Of a DNA stretch of 64,000 nt, positions 24,016 through 33,028 are shown piece after piece. Origin of the DNA: an uncultured Mesorhizobium sp. (GTDB lineage: Bacteria > Pseudomonadota > Alphaproteobacteria > Rhizobiales > Rhizobiaceae); contig CALFXR010000117.1 in assembly GCA_937958475.1 (NCBI GenBank), positions 26,427 to 90,426 on the forward strand, given 5' to 3'. The notes below the pieces were generated by a model. The model did no database searches. It was not told the origin of the DNA and saw only the letters and a program-made list of their open reading frames with translations. Position 1 is the stretch's first letter. Each line of letters begins with the position of its first letter. Position numbers and translations under genes: made by a program.

Positions 24016-25434
24016 CTAGTGTTTCTTCCGCTTCTTCTTCGCGGGCTTTTCGACTGGATGCGGCGCGGGCGCCTCGGTCGAGCGCTCGGCCGGGATGACG
24101 AAGGCCGACAGCCTCTTGCGGCTCTCCGCGACATGGGCCGCATGGATCGCCGCGGCGCGCGCGGCGAGGTCGGCGAGCGGGGCTGTCGCAGGCGCCGCGG
24201 CGGCGACCGGGACGGTTTCCTCCTCGATCGCGACACCTGCGCTGTTGTGGCCAATCAGTCCGTGCGAGCCGTTGAGCCTGCCGCCTTGCTCCTGGGACGG
24301 GCGTGGCGCCTCGGCGGGAACGGCGCTGCCGCCGCCCTTCGGCGCGGCGAAGGCGCTCGGCGCCGTAGCGGTCAGCCGCCGCGAGCGGACGTGGTCGGCG
24401 AGCCGTTCGGCGGCCCGCCGCGACAGGTCCGCGGCATTGTCGGCGATGCGCCTGCCGTCGACAGAGACGTGCGGCGCGCCGGGCCTGAACGGCGCCGGCG
24501 AAGGCATGTCGGTCCACGGGTCGCCGCCGGCCTGCGGATCGTAGCGGCCGACGAAGGCGCTGGGCAGGTCGCCCTGCCTCCGCAGCGTGCGCACGAAGGC
24601 CTGCTGGATGCGCCCGGCCCGCAGGGCGAGGTCGCCGGCGAGCCGGCCGATCGCCTCGACCGAGACCGGCAGCCGCATCGGCGCCGGCAATTGCACGGGA
24701 GACTGCCGGGCAGCCGTCGTGCGGGCGCTGCCGCCGAGATAGGCGTTGATCACGGCCGGGTCGTTCATCAGCACCGCGGCGCCGTTCTCGCCGGTCACCG
24801 CGCCGTTCTCGATGAGATAGCCGCGGTCGGCGATCTTCAGGCTCTGCCTGGCGTTCTGCTCGACGAGCAGGATACCGACGCCGGTCGCGGCAACCGCCTT
24901 CAGCGAGCGGAACAGCTCCTGGGTGAGCAGCGGCGACAGGCCGAGCGACGGCTCGTCGAGCATCAGGATCTCGGGCTTCGACATCAGCGCCCGGCCGATG
25001 GCGACCATCTGCTGCTCGCCGCCGGACATGGTCCGCGCCACCTGGGCCTTGCGCTCGGCGAGCCGCGGAAAGAGCGCGTAGATCGTCTCCAGCGTCTCCT
25101 TCTCGCCGCGGCGCGCCCTTGCGGCGAAGGCGCCGAGCTGCAAATTCTCCGCCACCGTCAGCTCGCCGAAGATGCCCCTGCCCTCCGGCACCAGCGCGAT
25201 GCCCTCCTCGACGATGCGGTGGGCCTTCATGCCGAGGATCTGCCTGCCGTTCATGCGGATGGAGCCGCCCGGCTCGGCCGCCACCATGCCGGCAATCGCC
25301 TTCAGCAGCGTCGACTTGCCGGCCCCGTTGGCGCCGAGGATGACGCAGATCTCGCCGCTCTCGATGCGCACGCCGACGCCTTCGAGGGCGCGGTGGCGGC
25401 CGTAGCTGACGGCGATGTTGGCGACCTCAAGCAT
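24016..25434 (-). CDS. livF: LivF-type ABC ATPase with a long extra C-terminal tail
   Basis: Residues 1-235 are a complete LivF-type domain: Walker A GANGAGKST, signature MSGGEQQM, Walker B ILMLDEPSLGLSP and switch region LLVEQN, ending PAVINAYLGG, the normal LivF end. Residues 236-472 are an additional segment with no nucleotide-binding motif. It has a helical part (EAIGRLAGDLALRAGRIQQAF, ADNAADLSRRAAERLADHV), Ala/Pro-rich linkers and a basic end KPAKKKRKKH. LivF proteins are normally about 235 residues. The frame is open with no sign of frameshift, so the extension appears genuine. It works with the LivG, LivM, LivH and binding-protein genes just upstream. Confidence 0.9.
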   Translation of the reverse strand: MLEVANIAVSYGRHRALEGVGVRIESGEICVILGANGAGKSTLLKAIAGMVAAEPGGSIRMNGRQILGMKAHRIVEEGIALVPEGRGIFGELTVAENLQLGAFAARARRGEKETLETIYALFPRLAERKAQVARTMSGGEQQMVAIGRALMSKPEILMLDEPSLGLSPLLTQELFRSLKAVAATGVGILLVEQNARQSLKIADRGYLIENGAVTGENGAAVLMNDPAVINAYLGGSARTTAARQSPVQLPAPMRLPVSVEAIGRLAGDLALRAGRIQQAFVRTLRRQGDLPSAFVGRYDPQAGGDPWTDMPSPAPFRPGAPHVSVDGRRIADNAADLSRRAAERLADHVRSRRLTATAPSAFAAPKGGGSAVPAEAPRPSQEQGGRLNGSHGLIGHNSAGVAIEEETVPVAAAAPATAPLADLAARAAAIHAAHVAESRKRLSAFVIPAERSTEAPAPHPVEKPAKKKRKKH

Positions 25435-26158
25435 CGCCGTCCCCCAGATAGGCGCGCACCACCTCGGGGTCCGACAGCGCCTCGCCGACGCTGCCTTCGG
25501 CGATCTTGACCCCGCTCGACATGACGACGCAGCGGTCGCACAGCGAGCGGATGGCGTCCATCACGTGCTCGACCATGATGATGGTGCGGCCTTCGCCGCG
25601 CAGTTCCTCGATCAGCGCGATGCCGATCTTCAGTTCGCTCGGGTTGAGGCCGGCCAGCCACTCATCAAGCAGCAGCACGCGGGGATTGGAGGCGAGCGCC
25701 CGCGCCAGCTCGACGCGCTTCTGGTCGATGTAGGTCATCGCCGCGACGGGCTGGTGGGCGCGGCCGCCGAGCCCGACCCGGTCGAGCAGCGCGTCGGCGA
25801 GATGCCGCGCCTCCGCGCCCCAGGCGCGCATGTGGCCGAACACGGCGCCGGCCATGACGTTCTCCTCCGCGTCGAGCGAAGGCAGCACGCGGACGAGCTG
25901 GAAGGTGCGGGCGACGCCGCGCCGCGCGATCTGGTGCGCCGGCAGGCCGGAGATGCGCTCGCCGTCGAGGCGTATCTCGCCGGCGCTCGGCTTCAGCGCC
26001 CCGGAGATCAGGTTGAGCATCGTCGTCTTGCCCGAGCCGTTCGGCCCGATCAGGCCGAGCAGTTCGCCGCGGCGCACCTCGAAGGAGACGTCGTTGACGG
26101 CGACGAGGCCGCCGAACAGGCGCCGCGCGGCGACCACGGAAAGGGCCGGCGCGCTCAT
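25427..26158 (-). CDS. livG: LivG-type ABC transporter ATPase
   Basis: The 243-residue protein from ATG 26158 has Walker A GPNGSGKTT, signature-like region MTYIDQKRVELARAL, Walker B VLLLDEWLAGLNP and switch His VEHVM. In the signature position the usual LSxGQQ is replaced by MTYIDQ, a variant seen in some HAAT-family LivG proteins. It overlaps LivM by 4 bp and LivF by 8 bp. It provides one of the two ATPases of the branched-chain amino-acid-type importer. Confidence 0.93.
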   Translation of the reverse strand: MSAPALSVVAARRLFGGLVAVNDVSFEVRRGELLGLIGPNGSGKTTMLNLISGALKPSAGEIRLDGERISGLPAHQIARRGVARTFQLVRVLPSLDAEENVMAGAVFGHMRAWGAEARHLADALLDRVGLGGRAHQPVAAMTYIDQKRVELARALASNPRVLLLDEWLAGLNPSELKIGIALIEELRGEGRTIIMVEHVMDAIRSLCDRCVVMSSGVKIAEGSVGEALSDPEVVRAYLGDGDA

Positions 26159-27120
26159 CGTGCCTCCTTCTCGTCGACGACGACGATGCGGACGCGCTTG
26201 CGCAACCTGGTCAGGTCCTCCCACAGGCCGAGCACGCCGTGCGGCAGCAGATAGACGATCGCCATGAAGGCTATGCCGATCATCAGGCTGGTATGGTTCG
26301 GGAAATAGGCGCTGATCTGGTCGAACAGGATGGTGAAGGGGATGACGCCGAGCAGCGGTCCCCACAGCCGCTTGGTGCCGCCGAGCAGGGCCATGATCAC
26401 CACCTGGAACGAGATCATCGGATCGAAGGCCGAAGGCGGCTGGATATAGGAGAAGCGCGGCGCCAGGATCGCGCCGACGATGCCGATGAAGGCGCCGGAG
26501 ATGACGAACAGGATCACCTTCGCCCGCGCCGTGTCGATGCCGACATGGCGCGCCACGGTCTCGTCGTTGCCGATGACGCGCATGGCGAAGCCGAGCCGGG
26601 AGCGGCCGACCAGGAAGCCGGTCGCGTAGACGACCGCCGCCAGCGCCAGCAGCATCCAGTAGATGTGCATCTCGCGGTAGTCGGTGAGCACGTAGAGGCC
26701 TATCCCCGAGCCGAACTTGGTCTGCAGCCAGGTCACGACCTGGCGCACCAGTTCGGCGAGCCCCAACGTGAAGATGACGAAATAGACGCCCGACAGCCGC
26801 AGCGTCGCGATACCGACCAGGGCCGCGAGCACGCCGCCGCCGACCGCCGCGATCAGCATCAGGAGCGGCAGCGGCAGGATGTCGATGCCGAGCGCCACCG
26901 CGTAGGTGCCGACGCCGAAGAAGGCGGCCGTCGCCAGCGAGATGTAGTGGGTCGGGCCGGAGAACAGCGTCCAGGCCGTACACAGCACCACATACATGAC
27001 GATGTTGAGCGCCAGCGACAGGTAGTAACCCTGGTCGAACAGCGGCAGCAGGGCGAGCAATGCCAGCGCGACGGCGCCGCCGGCCGCGACCCGCATCTCC
27101 TTTCCGCTCAGCCCGATCAT
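26155..27120 (-). CDS. livM: LivM-type branched-chain amino acid ABC permease
   Basis: The 321-residue protein from ATG 27120 has about eight hydrophobic segments and the LivM motifs YISLATAAFFGVGTYA and LRLSGVYFVIFTLGLAELVR. The conserved cytoplasmic motif GRSRLGFAMRVIGNDETVARHVGID precedes the last membrane helices. Its start overlaps the LivH stop by 4 bp and its end overlaps the LivG start by 4 bp. It forms the membrane channel with LivH. Confidence 0.93.
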   Translation of the reverse strand: MIGLSGKEMRVAAGGAVALALLALLPLFDQGYYLSLALNIVMYVVLCTAWTLFSGPTHYISLATAAFFGVGTYAVALGIDILPLPLLMLIAAVGGGVLAALVGIATLRLSGVYFVIFTLGLAELVRQVVTWLQTKFGSGIGLYVLTDYREMHIYWMLLALAAVVYATGFLVGRSRLGFAMRVIGNDETVARHVGIDTARAKVILFVISGAFIGIVGAILAPRFSYIQPPSAFDPMISFQVVIMALLGGTKRLWGPLLGVIPFTILFDQISAYFPNHTSLMIGIAFMAIVYLLPHGVLGLWEDLTRLRKRVRIVVVDEKEAR

Positions 27121-27983
27121 GCCGTGCGCCTCCCGAAGATGCCCTGCGGCCGGAACAGCAGCACGAGGATGAACAGCGCGTAGGTGGCGGCGATCGTCAG
27201 GCCCGGATCGACCAGCGTCGCCACCGCCGTCTCGGAGATGCCGAGGATCAGCGCCGCCAGCACGGCGCCGCGTACGTCGCCGACCCCGCCCATGATGACG
27301 ATGATCAGCGCCTTCATGGTGAAGGCGACGCCCATCGAGGCGTTGAAGGTGTAGAAGGTCGAAAGCAGCGCGCCGCTCGCGGCCGTCAGCGCCCCGCCGA
27401 GGGCGAAGGCGAGCGCCGAGGCGCGCGGCACGTCGATGGCCACCAGCCGCGCCGAACTCGGGTCGACCGCGACCGCGCGGATCGCCGTTCCGTAACGCGT
27501 GCGGTAGAGGAAGAACCAGAGCGCTACGGCGATTGCCGCCGCCGCGAGGAACGCCACCACGCGGTTCAGCCCGTAATTGGCGCCGAGGATCGGCACGGCG
27601 ACGTTGAGGAAATTGTAGTTGTAGTAGCCGCCTCCGAAACCGAGCAGCATGACGCCCTGGAAGATGAACAGCAGGCCGAAGGTGGCGAGGATGGAGTCCA
27701 CCTCGAGCTGGCCGCGGTTCTTGGCGCGGTCGACCAGCGGCCGCAGCGCATAGACGTAGATCAGCCAGTTGAGCACGAACGCGCCGGGCGCGATCACCAC
27801 GATCGCCAGGACCGGATTGACGGCGTGCGCGGTCCACAGCCAGAACGCGATGAAGCTGGCGAGCACCAGGTTCTCGCCATTGGCGAGGTTCATGATGCGC
27901 GCCACGCCGTATTGCAGCGTCAGCCCAACCGCGATGAGCGCGTAGGTGCCGCCCAGCAGCAGACCGGTGACGATGATGCTCAT
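27117..27983 (-). CDS. livH: LivH-type branched-chain amino acid ABC permease
   Basis: The 288-residue hydrophobic protein has the LivH start GLLLGGTYALIAVGLTLQYG, MNLANGENLVLASF and the cytoplasmic RTRYGTAIRAVAVDPSSARL motif. CAGGAG lies 4 nt before ATG 27983. It is 79 bp downstream of the binding-protein gene. Members of this importer family carry not only branched-chain amino acids but also aromatic acids, amides and urea; the flanking aldehyde dehydrogenases favour an aromatic or related substrate here. Confidence 0.93.
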   Translation of the reverse strand: MSIIVTGLLLGGTYALIAVGLTLQYGVARIMNLANGENLVLASFIAFWLWTAHAVNPVLAIVVIAPGAFVLNWLIYVYALRPLVDRAKNRGQLEVDSILATFGLLFIFQGVMLLGFGGGYYNYNFLNVAVPILGANYGLNRVVAFLAAAAIAVALWFFLYRTRYGTAIRAVAVDPSSARLVAIDVPRASALAFALGGALTAASGALLSTFYTFNASMGVAFTMKALIIVIMGGVGDVRGAVLAALILGISETAVATLVDPGLTIAATYALFILVLLFRPQGIFGRRTA

Positions 27984-28062
27984 GTGACTCCTGTCCGGCT
28001 ATCCGGGCCGGAGCGCGGCGGGCCGTGATCCCGCCGCGCTCTCTCTGCAAACCGGGAAGACG

Positions 28063-29265
28063 CTAGTTGCCCCAGCCTTCCTTGACCACCGGCGCCTTGA
28101 CGTCCTCGAAGCCCTCGGCGGCGACGCCGTAGTACTTCCCGCCCTGCCACTGGCCGACGGTCCAGAATTTCTGGTTGACGTTGCCGGCAAGCGACATGTC
28201 GCCCATGACGGTCTTGAAGGTCGTGGTCTTCAGCTTGTCGATGACCGCGGCCTTGTCGGTCGAGCCGGCGGCGGTGATCGCCTGCTCGAGCATTTCGAGG
28301 CTGGCATAGGTCATCGCCGAGGCCCAGTAGTCGGGCTCTGCGCCGGTCACCTTGGCGTGGCGCTCGCGCCATTCCGCCATGCCGGGCGCCTCCGGGTTGA
28401 TCGCACCGGCGCCGAGCACGCCCTCGGCCGCCGCGCCGTTCGCCCCCAGGTAGGCGGGGAAGGCGGTTGCCACGCCGACGTAGAAGGCCTTTACCTTCAG
28501 GTCCGCGATCTTGGCCTGCGCCGACAGCCCGAACGTGTCGCCGGGATAGGAGAAGGCGACGAAGGCGTCCGGCGCGGCAGCCTGCGCGGCGGCGATGATC
28601 GGCGCGAAGTCCTGCTGCTGCAGCGGGTAGGACGTCTCGTAGACGATGTCGAAGCCCGCGGCCTGCAGGGCCGGCTTGCCGGCGTTGGCGAGTTCGATGC
28701 CGAACGCGTCGGCGACGTTGACCACCGCGACCTTGTTGCCGATCGTTCCGGCGTCCTTCATGCCTTTCAGCACGCCCGCCAGATCCTCGGCGAACGCCTT
28801 GGACGAGCCGAGCAGCCAGAACGAGTTCGGCCAGCGCGAGGCGAGCGCCTCGAAGCCGTCGCCGACGGCGGTGGCGGCAAGCTGCGGATAGCCGTGCTGG
28901 GCGATCACCGGCGCGGCGGCGATGTTGAGGCCGGTCGAATAGGGCGCCACGAGGAAGTCGACCTTGTCGACCGTGACGAGGCGCTGGATGTTCTTGATCG
29001 CCGTCTCGCCGTTGGTCTGGTCGTCGAGCTCGATCACCTCGACCTTGCGCTTGGTGCCGCCGACGTCGATGCCGCCGCGCTCGTTGACGTCGTGCACCCA
29101 CAGTTGGATGGCCGGCCAGTGGCTGACCGCGGCACCGCCGGCGAGCGGACCCGATTTCGGCGCGCTGGCGCCGAATTTCAGGACTTCCTGCGCGAACGCG
29201 GCGCCCGGCAGCATTGCGGCGACGGCGGCGCCGGTCGCCAGTGCGAGTAGGGTTCGTCTGATCAT
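28063..29265 (-). CDS. livK: branched-chain amino acid-type ABC substrate-binding protein
   Basis: The 400-residue protein has a Sec signal peptide (RRTLLALATGAAVAAMLPGAAFA, cut before QEV) and a type I periplasmic-binding fold: KFGASAPKSGPLAG, IKNIQRLVTVDKVDFLVAPYS and VNVADAFGIELA are typical. GGGAGGA precedes the ATG at 29265, the same leader sequence as at the ALDH gene upstream. It delivers ligand to LivHM. The ligand is not evident; members of this cluster often bind aromatic or amide compounds. Confidence 0.92.
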   Translation of the reverse strand: MIRRTLLALATGAAVAAMLPGAAFAQEVLKFGASAPKSGPLAGGAAVSHWPAIQLWVHDVNERGGIDVGGTKRKVEVIELDDQTNGETAIKNIQRLVTVDKVDFLVAPYSTGLNIAAAPVIAQHGYPQLAATAVGDGFEALASRWPNSFWLLGSSKAFAEDLAGVLKGMKDAGTIGNKVAVVNVADAFGIELANAGKPALQAAGFDIVYETSYPLQQQDFAPIIAAAQAAAPDAFVAFSYPGDTFGLSAQAKIADLKVKAFYVGVATAFPAYLGANGAAAEGVLGAGAINPEAPGMAEWRERHAKVTGAEPDYWASAMTYASLEMLEQAITAAGSTDKAAVIDKLKTTTFKTVMGDMSLAGNVNQKFWTVGQWQGGKYYGVAAEGFEDVKAPVVKEGWGN

Positions 29266-29317
29266 GTCTTCCTCCCTTGGTTGTCGTCGGCGCGGCTCCC
29301 TTGCCGCGCCTTTGCGT

Positions 29318-30712
29318 TCAGATCGGGTAGTCGAGCTTCCCGCTCTGGATCGTTATCCACCGAAGCTCGGTGAATTCCTCGATGCCGGCCTTGCCGCCGA
29401 AGCGGCCGTAGCCGGACGATTTCATGCCGCCGAGCGGCATCTGCGGCTCGTCGTGGATGGTCGCTGCATTGATGTGGCAGATGCCGGTCTCCAGCCGGCG
29501 CGCCACGTCGAGCGCGCGCATGGCGTCGCGGCCGAACACGGCCGCCGCCAGCCCGTACTCGGTGTCGTTGGCGATCGATACGGCCTCGTCGACGTCGGAA
29601 AAGCGGATGACGCTCGCCACCGGCCCGAACGTCTCGTCGTAGTAGATGCGCATGCCTGGCGAGACGCCGTCGAGCACCGTGGCGTCGAGAAAGGCGCCCT
29701 GAAGGCGGCCGCCGGCGACGATCCTGGCGCCGCGCACGACGGCGTCGTCGATCATCGCCTTGACCCGCGCCGCCGCCTGGGCGCTGATCATGCGGCCGAT
29801 CTTGTGTTCGCCGCGCCCGGGATCGCCCGCCGTCAGCCGCTCGGCGGCGGCGCGCAGGCGCCGCACGAATTCGTCGGCGACGTCCTCGTGGACGATCAGC
29901 CGCTCCGTCGACATGCAGATCTGGCCCTGGTGGAAGAAGGCGCCGTAGCAGGCCGCCTTCACCGCCTCGTCGAGGTCGGCGTCGTCGAGCACGATCATCG
30001 GCGCCTTGCCGCCGAGCTCGAGCAGGCTGCGCTTCAGGTGCCGGGCACAGAGTTCGGCGATGACGCGGCCCGAGCGCGTCGAACCGGTGAAGTTGACGCG
30101 GCGCACCGCCGGATGGGCGATCAGCGCCTCGACGATCTCCTGAACGGATTCCTCGGCGTTGTGGACGATGCCGAGCACGCCGGCCGGAAGCCCTGCCTCG
30201 GCAAAGGTATCGACGACCATCTGGTGCGTCAGAGGGCAGAGTTCCGAAGCCTTGAAGACGACCGTGTTGCCGCAGCAGAGCGGTGTCGCGATCGCCCTGA
30301 CCGCGAGCACGATGGGTGCATTCCACGGCGCGATCGACAGGACGACACCGCAGGGCTGGCGCATCGCAAAGGCGAGCGAGCCGGGACGGTCGGACGGGAT
30401 CATCTCGCCGCCGACCTGCGTCGTCAGCGCCGCCGCCTCGCGCAGGTTGGCAACGCCGAGCTTGACGTTGAGGTCGCTCCAGGCGCGCGTGCCGCCCGTT
30501 TCCTGGGCGATAACCCGGGCGAAATCGTCCGCGCGGGCGGCCATGAGATCGGCGGCGCGGTTGAGGATTTCACGGCGTTCGGACGGCGGCGTCGCCGACC
30601 ATCCGGGAAAGGCGGAGGCCGCGAGATTGGCGACGTGACGTGCTTCGGCCGCGTTGGCGGGGATCGGATGCCCCGCGGCAAAAGCGATCGCGGCGTGCGC
30701 CGTGTCGTTCAA
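29318..30712 (-). CDS. aldehyde dehydrogenase, salicylaldehyde dehydrogenase-like
   Basis: The protein is 464 residues from TTG 30712, with APWNAPIVLAVRA (active-site Asn), VFKASE, LLELGGKAPMIVL and nucleophile motif HQGQICMST. The TTG is chosen because AGGGAGGA lies 5 nt upstream, the same leader seen before the binding-protein gene; the upstream in-frame ATG at 30790 lies in the promoter region. The resulting N-terminus lacks the early strand seen in most ALDHs, as in some salicylaldehyde dehydrogenases. It is first in the operon with the Liv-type importer and divergent from the AraC gene at 30881. Confidence 0.87.
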   Translation of the reverse strand: MNDTAHAAIAFAAGHPIPANAAEARHVANLAASAFPGWSATPPSERREILNRAADLMAARADDFARVIAQETGGTRAWSDLNVKLGVANLREAAALTTQVGGEMIPSDRPGSLAFAMRQPCGVVLSIAPWNAPIVLAVRAIATPLCCGNTVVFKASELCPLTHQMVVDTFAEAGLPAGVLGIVHNAEESVQEIVEALIAHPAVRRVNFTGSTRSGRVIAELCARHLKRSLLELGGKAPMIVLDDADLDEAVKAACYGAFFHQGQICMSTERLIVHEDVADEFVRRLRAAAERLTAGDPGRGEHKIGRMISAQAAARVKAMIDDAVVRGARIVAGGRLQGAFLDATVLDGVSPGMRIYYDETFGPVASVIRFSDVDEAVSIANDTEYGLAAAVFGRDAMRALDVARRLETGICHINAATIHDEPQMPLGGMKSSGYGRFGGKAGIEEFTELRWITIQSGKLDYPI

Positions 30713-30768
30713 CGTCTTCCTCCCTGCCGGGGCTCCCCCCGCCGGACCGGCGCCTGAGCGCGGCCCTT

Positions 30769-30820
30769 TGTTGTTGCCACTACAAAACAACAGCCGGGTC
30801 GCGGACGATATTCAAATATC
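30769..30820. promoter_or_regulatory. two inverted repeats in the ALDH/AraC divergent promoter region
   Basis: TGTTGTT (30769-30775) and AACAACA (30786-30792) are 7-bp arms with a 10-nt spacer, and GATATTCAAATATC (30807-30820) is a 6-bp-arm palindrome. Both lie in an AT-rich island between the divergent ALDH-importer operon and the AraC-type regulator. They are candidate operator and promoter elements; nothing else is visible in the 168-bp gap. Confidence 0.45.
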
Positions 30821-30880
30821 TGGCTATCTATTGCAGATTTCTGGTAGACGCACCCGATATTGCCGCCAGCGCCGAGCCTG

Positions 30881-31750
30881 ATGAACGTCGAACGCATCGA
30901 AAGCAGCCTCCAGCCGCGTTTCTGGTCCTTCAACCGGCCGGGACAGCCGCCTGCCCGCCAGCTCGTGCTGGTCTCCGACGGCAACGGCGAGGCCGAGGTG
31001 GACGGCGAGCGCCATGCCCTGTCGGGACCCGCGGTCCTTTGGCTGGGCAGCCTTCGCGTCGGCCGGCTGCGCATCGAGGCCGGTGCCGCCGGCTACCGGG
31101 CATGGGTCGAGAACCAGATGATCGTCGCCGCGATCGGCGACCAGGTCGAGTCCGCGAGTCTCGGCTATCTCGTCGACCGCGACTTCGTGCTTTCGCTGGC
31201 AGGCCACGCCGACCAGGCGGGCATCATCGAGCGCTGCGTGGCGGGAGTCCATGCCGAGCTACGCCAGCCGCAGCAGGGTTCGCCCCTCCTTGTCTCGGCA
31301 CTCGTACGCATCGTGCTGGTCGCCCTGCTGCGGGCTTCCGGCGGCGAGACGCCGCCGCCGCCGGCGAGCGGCGAGCGTTCCGCACTTCTTCAACGCTTCC
31401 GCCAACTGGTCGAGATGAACTTCCGCAGCCACTGGACGATCGCGCAATACGCCGAGGCGCTACGCATCTCGCCCGACCGGCTGCACGCCATCTGCACGAC
31501 CGGCATCGGCAAGTCGCCGAAGGCGCTGGTCTCCGAGCGCCTGGCCCACGAGGCGGCGATCCGCCTGGAGCGCTCGGCCCTGACCATAGAGCAGCTCGGC
31601 CACGCGCTCGGCTTCGGCGATCCGGCGCATTTCTCCAACTTCTTCCGCCGCATGACCGGCATGGCGCCAGGCCGCTACAGAAAGCTGGTCTCGACATCCC
31701 GGGCCGACGCCGCCAACGTAACGGCCGCGAGCTTCGCCGACTGGCCGTGA
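30881..31750 (+). CDS. AraC family transcriptional regulator
   Basis: The protein is 289 residues from ATG 30881; a TTG at 30860 in frame would add seven residues. The N-terminal cupin-like sensing domain (about 1-130) is followed by the paired HTH domain: WTIAQYAEALRISPDRLHAI and IEQLGHALGFGDPAHFSNFFRRMTG, the second with the usual GFxDxxxFSxxF pattern. It is divergent from the ALDH/Liv-type operon and probably activates it on sensing the transported compound. AraC regulators of this shape control aromatic acid catabolism in many proteobacteria. Confidence 0.9.
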   Translation: MNVERIESSLQPRFWSFNRPGQPPARQLVLVSDGNGEAEVDGERHALSGPAVLWLGSLRVGRLRIEAGAAGYRAWVENQMIVAAIGDQVESASLGYLVDRDFVLSLAGHADQAGIIERCVAGVHAELRQPQQGSPLLVSALVRIVLVALLRASGGETPPPPASGERSALLQRFRQLVEMNFRSHWTIAQYAEALRISPDRLHAICTTGIGKSPKALVSERLAHEAAIRLERSALTIEQLGHALGFGDPAHFSNFFRRMTGMAPGRYRKLVSTSRADAANVTAASFADWP

Positions 31751-31780
31751 CCGGCAAGCCCCTTTCGCTCGCCTAGGCAA

Positions 31781-33028
31781 ATGCTCTATCTGTCTCGACC
31801 GATGAGCCCACGCCACCCTCCATCCCCCGCATCGCCGGCCGTCATCCGGCCGTCGACGCTGCGCGTGCTCGGGACCTCGATCACCATCATCGACCCGATC
31901 GTTGCGCTCGCCGAGGCCGATCTCGGCTTCAAGGTCGAATACGAGGTGCTCGACTTCATTTCCTGCCAGCGCAAGGCGGCGCTGGAGCCCGGCGCCTACG
32001 ACGTCTACGACCAGTGCTTTCACAACCTCGACATCGTCTGGTTCTGGGGCGCCCTGCAGCCGCTCGACACCTGGCGGCTCGACAAGTGGGACGAGGTCAG
32101 CGACCTGACCAAGCGCGGCCGCATCAGCCGCCACGGCTGGCAGGGACACGGCGACGCGCCGGTCAAGAAGCTCTATGTCCAGCCCGGCGATTCGCTCGGC
32201 TCCGATCCGGGCCGCTACATCTCCATGCTGCCGACCGTGCACAATCTCGATTCCTTCGGCTACGACGTCGGCGTCTTCGGCAACGGCCATCGTGGCCGCG
32301 AGAGCTGGGCCTGGCTGCTCGATCCGCGCGCCAGGGGCCGTATCGCGCTCGTCGACGAGCCGGCCATCGGCATCTTCGACGCGGCGCTGGCCGCCGAGGC
32401 CTCCGGCGCGATCACGTTCCGCGACATCGGCAATCTCGCGGTCGAGGAGATCGACGTCCTGATGGACCTTCTCGAGGAGAAGCGGCAGCAGGGCTATTTC
32501 CGCGCCGTCTGGCGCGACGCCGAGGAAGCGCGGCGCCTCGTGCTTGACGGGCGCACGTCGGTCCAGAGCATGTGGTCGCCGGCCTACTGGGGACTTGGCG
32601 AGGCCGACCGCCGTTTCGTCGAAGCGGTTCCCGTCGAGGGCTACCGCGCCTGGCACGGCGGCATCAGCCTCGCCCATCACGTCGACGGCCGGCTCCAGAA
32701 CATGGCCTACGAATACATGAACTGGTGGCTCTCAGGCAGGCCGGGCGCGGTGATGGCGCGGCAGGGCTACTACATGTCGGTTGCCGGAACCGTGCGCCAC
32801 GCGCTGGCCGACGACGAGTGGGCCTACTGGTACGGCGGCGAAGAGGCGATGCGCGACCTGCCCGGCCCCGACGGCGAGATCGCCGTGCGCGCCGGCTCGC
32901 GCCGGGCCGGTGGCTCCTACTGGGACCGCGCCAACCGCATCGCGGTGTGGAACACGGTCATGGATGAACACAACTACGCCGTCCGCGCCTGGAGCCGGTT
33001 CGTCGCGCGCGTCAGGGGCGACGCCTGA
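31781..33028 (+). CDS. solute-binding-protein homologue without a signal peptide
   Basis: The 415-residue protein resembles the PotD-like binding protein encoded at 38811 (shared YEYMNWWLSG/YADYWLSG, QGYYMSV/QGYYSPT, EWAYWYGGEEA/YAFWYEGKPW), so it has the spermidine/putrescine-type binding fold. Its N-terminus (MLYLSRPMSPRHPPSPASPAV) is polar and Pro-rich with no hydrophobic core, so it is predicted to stay in the cytoplasm. A second ATG lies at 31802. The stop overlaps the ATG of the GntR gene (TGATG), indicating coupled translation. I infer a cytosolic ligand-sensing or ligand-buffering partner of that regulator rather than an importer subunit. Confidence 0.75.
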   Translation: MLYLSRPMSPRHPPSPASPAVIRPSTLRVLGTSITIIDPIVALAEADLGFKVEYEVLDFISCQRKAALEPGAYDVYDQCFHNLDIVWFWGALQPLDTWRLDKWDEVSDLTKRGRISRHGWQGHGDAPVKKLYVQPGDSLGSDPGRYISMLPTVHNLDSFGYDVGVFGNGHRGRESWAWLLDPRARGRIALVDEPAIGIFDAALAAEASGAITFRDIGNLAVEEIDVLMDLLEEKRQQGYFRAVWRDAEEARRLVLDGRTSVQSMWSPAYWGLGEADRRFVEAVPVEGYRAWHGGISLAHHVDGRLQNMAYEYMNWWLSGRPGAVMARQGYYMSVAGTVRHALADDEWAYWYGGEEAMRDLPGPDGEIAVRAGSRRAGGSYWDRANRIAVWNTVMDEHNYAVRAWSRFVARVRGDA

